DNA of 64,000 nt from Solwaraspora sp. WMMD791 (lineage in GTDB: Bacteria; Actinomycetota; Actinomycetes; Mycobacteriales; Micromonosporaceae), in contig NZ_CP120737.1 of assembly GCF_029581195.1 (NCBI RefSeq), positions 1,922,001-1,986,000 of the forward strand, written 5' to 3'. Position 1 is the first letter of the stretch. Every line of letters begins with the position of its first letter. Below are positions 60,434 to 64,000 of this stretch, piece by piece. Under the pieces are notes generated by a model. It had not been told where the DNA came from. It saw only the letters and a list, made by a program, of their open reading frames with translations, and made no database searches. Both the position numbers and the translations under genes were made by a program.

Positions 60434-61577
60434 CCAGCAGCTGGGCCGGGCCCCGGGTGGCCAGCCCGGTCCACCACCGGACCGGGTCGGGACCGTCGGC
60501 CAGCCGCAGCCCGGGCAACCGGTGCAGCAGCCGGTGCAGCGCGATCCGCAGCTGGGTACGGGCCAGGGCGGCGCCCAGGCAGTAGTGGGCGCCGTGGCCG
60601 AAGGTCAGGTGCGCGCGGGCGCCCGTACCGGCGGGCGGGCCGTCGCCTGCGGTGTCCCGGTTGGCGTGCAGAATGGACACGACGACGGCCTCACCGGCGC
60701 GGACCGTGACCGGACCGAGCGCGACGTCGGACAGCGCCACGCGCGGGAAGGTCATCGGGGTGGCCGGCAGCCGGCGCAGGTGCTGCTCCACGACGGCGGC
60801 CACCCGGGCCTCGTCGGGGGCGGCGCCGAGCACCGCCGGATCCAGCAGGTGGGCCAGCACACCGAGGCCGAACTGCCCGACGGTGGTCTCGTAGCCGGCT
60901 GTCAGCACCGCCAACGCGAGGTCGACCAGTTCGGTGCGGGTCAGCGTGCCGGCGTCGTGGGCGGTGATCAGCCCGGTGAGCAGGTCGTCACCGGGTCGCG
61001 CCCGACGCTGGTCGATCAGCCGCGACATGTACGCGTACAGCGTGAAGGCCCGTCGGGCCTTGTCCCGGACGCCGGTGGCGGTCACGTCGAACAGCACGCC
61101 GGCCCACTGCTGCACCTGCGGCCGGTCGGCGGCCGGTACGCCGAGCAGGTCGCCGATGACGGCGACCGGCAGCGGCACCGCCACCGCCGCCATCAGGTCG
61201 GCCGGCGGGCCGGCTGCGACCATGGCGTCCAGCAGCTCGTCGGTGAGTCGCCGCACCCGCACGGCGTCCGCGTCGACGCGTCGCGGCCCGAAGGCCGCGC
61301 TGACCTGTCGGCGAAGTCGGGCGTGGGCGGCACCGTCCATGCTCATCATCGAGCTCGGTGCCGGGTTGGCGGTGTTGACCCGGGGCGCGCCGGGGGCGGC
61401 CGCGGCGGCCCGGCTGAACCGGGCGTCGCCCAGCACCGCCCGACCGAGCCGCAGGTCGGTGACCACCCAGACCTGGTCGCCGGTGGGGGTGGACACCCGT
61501 ACCACCGGTGCCGGGTCGGTGAGATCGACCAGGGCCGGGAGCGGGCCGAACGGGTCGGCCGCGGCTGTCGTGGTCAC
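60423..61577 (-). CDS. Cytochrome P450 (C), non-canonical K-helix
   Basis: A 384-residue P450. I-helix LAVLTAGYETTVGQ, heme loop LTFGHGAHYCLGAALAR. The K-helix ExxR is replaced: at the expected position the sequence is VVEQHLRR, so the Glu is Gln265. The actinobacterial CYP157 family similarly lacks ExxR (EQSLW). GTG at 61577 has AGGAGG upstream. Divergent from the fatty acyl-AMP ligase by 210 bp. Could be a dedicated tailoring oxidase of this cluster. Confidence 0.9.
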   Translation of the reverse strand: MTTTAAADPFGPLPALVDLTDPAPVVRVSTPTGDQVWVVTDLRLGRAVLGDARFSRAAAAAPGAPRVNTANPAPSSMMSMDGAAHARLRRQVSAAFGPRRVDADAVRVRRLTDELLDAMVAAGPPADLMAAVAVPLPVAVIGDLLGVPAADRPQVQQWAGVLFDVTATGVRDKARRAFTLYAYMSRLIDQRRARPGDDLLTGLITAHDAGTLTRTELVDLALAVLTAGYETTVGQFGLGVLAHLLDPAVLGAAPDEARVAAVVEQHLRRLPATPMTFPRVALSDVALGPVTVRAGEAVVVSILHANRDTAGDGPPAGTGARAHLTFGHGAHYCLGAALARTQLRIALHRLLHRLPGLRLADGPDPVRWWTGLATRGPAQLLVTW

Positions 61578-61787
61578 GGCGGGGCCTCCTGGGTGCCGGT
61601 GGCCCCTATCGCACCCGGCCACACCCCAGGCCCGGTCCAGTCCGGCTCAGGGTGCGGCCGGGATGCGGCGAGCAGCCACCGGTGGGCCGGCTGGCGACGG
61701 TGCTCACCAGTCGCCGTCGCGCCGTCCTCGAGATCCGACCGGGATGGTGCGTGCAGGCCCGTCGGTCGAGTGCGAGGGAGATCCGCC
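61578..61787. promoter_or_regulatory. Divergent P450 (C) / FAAL control region
   Basis: 210 bp between divergent genes, no gene recognised. GAGGGAG at 61775-61781 is the ribosome site for the FAAL gene. Confidence 0.4.
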
Positions 61788-63557
61788 GTGCGTACACCTG
61801 TCGTCGCCGAGGCGCGGCCGACCCACACCCTGGCCGGTGACCTGCTGGACCGGGCGCGCCGGCACGGTACCCGGCACGCCGTCGAGTTCACCACCGGTGA
61901 CGGCCGGTGGTCGACGTTGACCTACGCCGAGCTCGCCGGTCGGGCGGCCGCGCTGGCCCGGGTGCTGCCGGCGGCGGGTACGGGCGACCGGCCCCGGTTC
62001 GTGCTGATCATGCTGCCCAACGGGCTGGACTACGTGGTCGCCGTGTACGCGTGTCTGCTGGCCGGGGTGGTCGCCGTACCGTTCTATCCGCCGAGCGTGC
62101 TGACCGCCCGCACCGCCCGGGTGTTCAGTGAACGGTTGCAGGAGATCCACCACGACTGCGCCCCGGACGCCGTGGTGCTCGCCGAGGACCAGGTCGGGTT
62201 CGTGGCGGACGCGCTGGCCCCGGCGTACCGCGACGGGTCCAGCCCGATGCTGATCGCGGCCGGTGAGCTGCCGACGGCGGTGGACCCGGCCGGGGTGGCG
62301 GTACGCGCGGGCGGCGCGGACCTGGCGGTGCTGCAGTACACCTCCGGTTCGACCCGGACCCCCAGTGGGGTGATGCTCAGCCACGACAACCTGGTCGCCA
62401 ACGTCCGGGCGCTGGCGACGAAGACGGCGGTGGCCGAGGGCGAGGCGGCGGTGTCCTGGCTGCCGCTGTTTCACGATCTGGGCCTGATCGGGATGCTGTT
62501 CGGCGCGGTGCACGCCGGGATGACGCTGCACCTGACCACCCCGGCGGCGTTCGTCCGCCGGCCGATGCTCTGGCTGGAGATGATCGACCGGGCGCGGGCG
62601 TGCCTGACGATGGCACCGAACTTCGCCTTCGACCTGGCGGCGCGGGCCAGTGGCCGCAGCGACCGCCGGCTCGACCTGTCCAGTCTGCGGCTGGCGATCA
62701 ACGGTGCCGAGCCGGTGCGGCACAGCACCGTCGCCGCGTTCACGTCGGCGTTGCGCGACTGGGGCCTGCGTCCGTCGGCGGTGGTCCCCGGATACGGCCT
62801 GGCCGAGGCGACCTTGTCGGTGACGGTGGGTGACCATCGGCGGCCGCCGCGCCAGTTGCGGGTCTGCGCCGACCGGCTGCGGCGCGACGGCGTGGCAGTG
62901 CCGCCGGGCGACGACGGGCCGGTCACCGTGCTGGTCGGCTGCGGGACCGACGTCGACGACACCGAGTCGGTGATCGTCGATCCCGACCGGCTGACGCCGT
63001 GCCCGCCGGGGACGGTCGGCGAGGTCTGGGTCACCGGACCGGGGGTGGCGGGCGGCTACTGGAACCAGCCGGGGCGCTCGGCCGCGACGTTTCTGCCTGG
63101 GCCGGCGGACGACCGGCGACGGTTCGTCCGCACCGGCGATCTCGGCGTCAAGATCGACGGTACGTTGTACCTGGTCGGCCGGGTCAAGGACATGATCATC
63201 CAGCGTGGGGTGAACCACTGCCCGCAGGATGTGGAGTACGCGGCGGAGTGCGCCCATCCGGCGCTGCGCCCCGGCGGTACGGTCGTCTTCGGCACGGAAC
63301 CGGACGGCAGCGGTCCGGTGGTGGTCCTCTGCGAGCTGGAACGCTACCTCGGCGGTCCGGCGTACCCGGCGATCCTGGCGTCGGTCCGCGCGGCCCTGGC
63401 CGAGGAGTTCGGCCTGGACATCGCCACGGTCGGCCTGGTCCGCAAGGGTCAGGTCCCGAAGACGACCAGCGGCAAGGTGCGGCGGCGGGCCAGCGCGCAA
63501 CGCTGGCGGGAGGACGGCTTCACGGTGCTGGCCCGCTCGCCAGCGGCCCTCGGCTGA
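61788..63557 (+). CDS. Fatty acyl-AMP ligase (FAAL)-type adenylating enzyme
   Basis: A 589-residue ANL-superfamily enzyme. QYTSGSTRTPSGVMLSHDNL (A3), WLPLFHDLGLIGMLFGAV (FAAL-type), PGYGLAEATLSV, VRTGDLGVKIDGTLYLVGRVKDMIIQRGVNHCPQDVE and PKTTSGKVRRR (A10 Lys). The longer N-lobe and the HDLGLIGML pattern match FAALs, which load acyl-AMP onto a carrier protein without CoA. The stand-alone ACP at 22544 is the obvious candidate partner. GTG with GAGGGAG upstream. Marks the right end of the cluster. Confidence 0.88.
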   Translation: MRTPVVAEARPTHTLAGDLLDRARRHGTRHAVEFTTGDGRWSTLTYAELAGRAAALARVLPAAGTGDRPRFVLIMLPNGLDYVVAVYACLLAGVVAVPFYPPSVLTARTARVFSERLQEIHHDCAPDAVVLAEDQVGFVADALAPAYRDGSSPMLIAAGELPTAVDPAGVAVRAGGADLAVLQYTSGSTRTPSGVMLSHDNLVANVRALATKTAVAEGEAAVSWLPLFHDLGLIGMLFGAVHAGMTLHLTTPAAFVRRPMLWLEMIDRARACLTMAPNFAFDLAARASGRSDRRLDLSSLRLAINGAEPVRHSTVAAFTSALRDWGLRPSAVVPGYGLAEATLSVTVGDHRRPPRQLRVCADRLRRDGVAVPPGDDGPVTVLVGCGTDVDDTESVIVDPDRLTPCPPGTVGEVWVTGPGVAGGYWNQPGRSAATFLPGPADDRRRFVRTGDLGVKIDGTLYLVGRVKDMIIQRGVNHCPQDVEYAAECAHPALRPGGTVVFGTEPDGSGPVVVLCELERYLGGPAYPAILASVRAALAEEFGLDIATVGLVRKGQVPKTTSGKVRRRASAQRWREDGFTVLARSPAALG

Positions 63558-63653
63558 GGCCGCCCCGGACCCCGACCCGGATGCCGGGAGGATTCGACCC
63601 GCCGTGGACGGGGAAGGTTGACCGACGGACGGTCCCGCTACCCGGAGGTCACC

Positions 63654-63809
63654 ATGCGTTCCCTGCTCATCGCCGTCGCGGTCGTCGCGGTGGTCCTACT
63701 GGTCCTCGGCGCGGTGCTGGAGGCACTGCGGTTCCTGCTGGTCCTCGGCCTGGTCGCGTTGGTGGTGGCACTGGTGCTCGGATTCGTCGGCAACCGCACC
63801 CGCACCTGA
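63654..63809 (+). CDS. Small hydrophobic membrane protein
   Basis: A 51-residue protein that is almost entirely one or two hydrophobic segments (LLIAVAVVAVVLLVLGAVLEALRFLLVLGLVALVVALVLG) ending NRTRT. CGGAGGTCACC upstream supports the ATG at 63654. No function assigned; likely a housekeeping small protein outside the cluster. Confidence 0.65.
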   Translation: MRSLLIAVAVVAVVLLVLGAVLEALRFLLVLGLVALVVALVLGFVGNRTRT

Positions 63810-63933
63810 GTCGACCAGCGGAAATCACCGTTCGTGCAGGTGGCGTAGGCTCGCGGCAACAGCAGGGGCGGCAGCAGCGGCAGTGCGGTCGGTGCTGCCG
63901 GTACGGGCGCAGGCGCGGCGGGAGCAGGAGGAC

Positions 63934-64000
63934 ATGGAACTTGTCATCGGACTTTTCTGCCTGATTTCCATCATCGTGGTGGCTTTCGGCGGGTACGCCG
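63934..64000 (+). CDS. N-terminus of a membrane protein, truncated by the window edge
   Basis: The last 67 bp encode MELVIGLFCLISIIVVAFGGYA, an N-terminal membrane anchor. The ATG has GGAGCAGGAGGAC upstream. Too short to identify; could be an SPFH/band-7 type protein or any membrane-anchored protein. Confidence 0.55.
   Translation, partial: MELVIGLFCLISIIVVAFGGYA

Overview
The window is about 70% GC, its ORFs have strongly GC-biased third positions, and many start codons are GTG. The order uvrB, coaE, rpsA, polA, an ANTAR regulator is the conserved actinobacterial block also found around uvrB-polA-Rv1626 in Mycobacterium tuberculosis. Gene content and style suggest a Micromonospora-like actinomycete; that family-level placement is an inference.

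Positions 1-20,070 are core chromosome. They hold the 5' end of uvrB; coaE with a GrpB/UPF0157 tail; rpsA with a strong terminator; a methyltransferase preceded by a perfect CRP-type palindrome; a Uma2 protein; DUF2945 and DUF3140 genes; a spermidine-synthase-like protein; prfC; polA; a polar amino acid ABC transporter; a branched-chain amino acid livFGMH-K block with a terminator separating livK from the permeases; a PdtaR-like ANTAR regulator; and a tRNA with anticodon CAA but a short variable arm.

Positions 20,306-63,557 are a large specialised-metabolite gene cluster beginning 235 bp after that tRNA. Its heart is a minus-strand operon (52,955 to 43,105) encoding a TcmI-type cyclase, KS-alpha, chain-length factor, ACP, SRPBCC aromatase, DUF1772 anthrone-oxygenase-like protein, ketoreductase, two small monooxygenases, two NDP-sugar epimerase/dehydratases, a methyltransferase and a GT2 glycosyltransferase. 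With a cupin cyclase at 39,327 this is the gene set typical of pentangular polyphenols (pradimicin, benastatin, rubromycin types). Around it lie three paralogous GT1 glycosyltransferases, three P450s, a rifampin-phosphotransferase-like dikinase, an ACMSD-type amidohydrolase, a fatty acyl-AMP ligase, a UbiA prenyltransferase, an O-methyltransferase, an F420-type LLM oxidoreductase, a fused ABC exporter, a Tat-exported PHP hydrolase, a PIG-L deacetylase paired with an eroded GlmU paralogue, a SARP activator and a NarL-type two-component system.

Proposed logic: the SARP and two-component system switch on the cluster. The type II PKS and cyclases build a multi-ring aromatic core. Oxygenases, methyltransferase(s) and perhaps the prenyltransferase and decarboxylase tailor it. 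Up to three sugars are attached, and the ABC exporter removes the product. The intracellular dikinase and exported hydrolase could form a mask/unmask self-protection pair. The unusual parts are a left-end sub-operon (GT2, GT8-like, odd ACP, catalytically eroded AKR), several enzymes lacking textbook catalytic residues, and repeated small in-frame tandem duplications. Positions 63,654 to the end hold two small membrane-protein starts and are probably outside the cluster.
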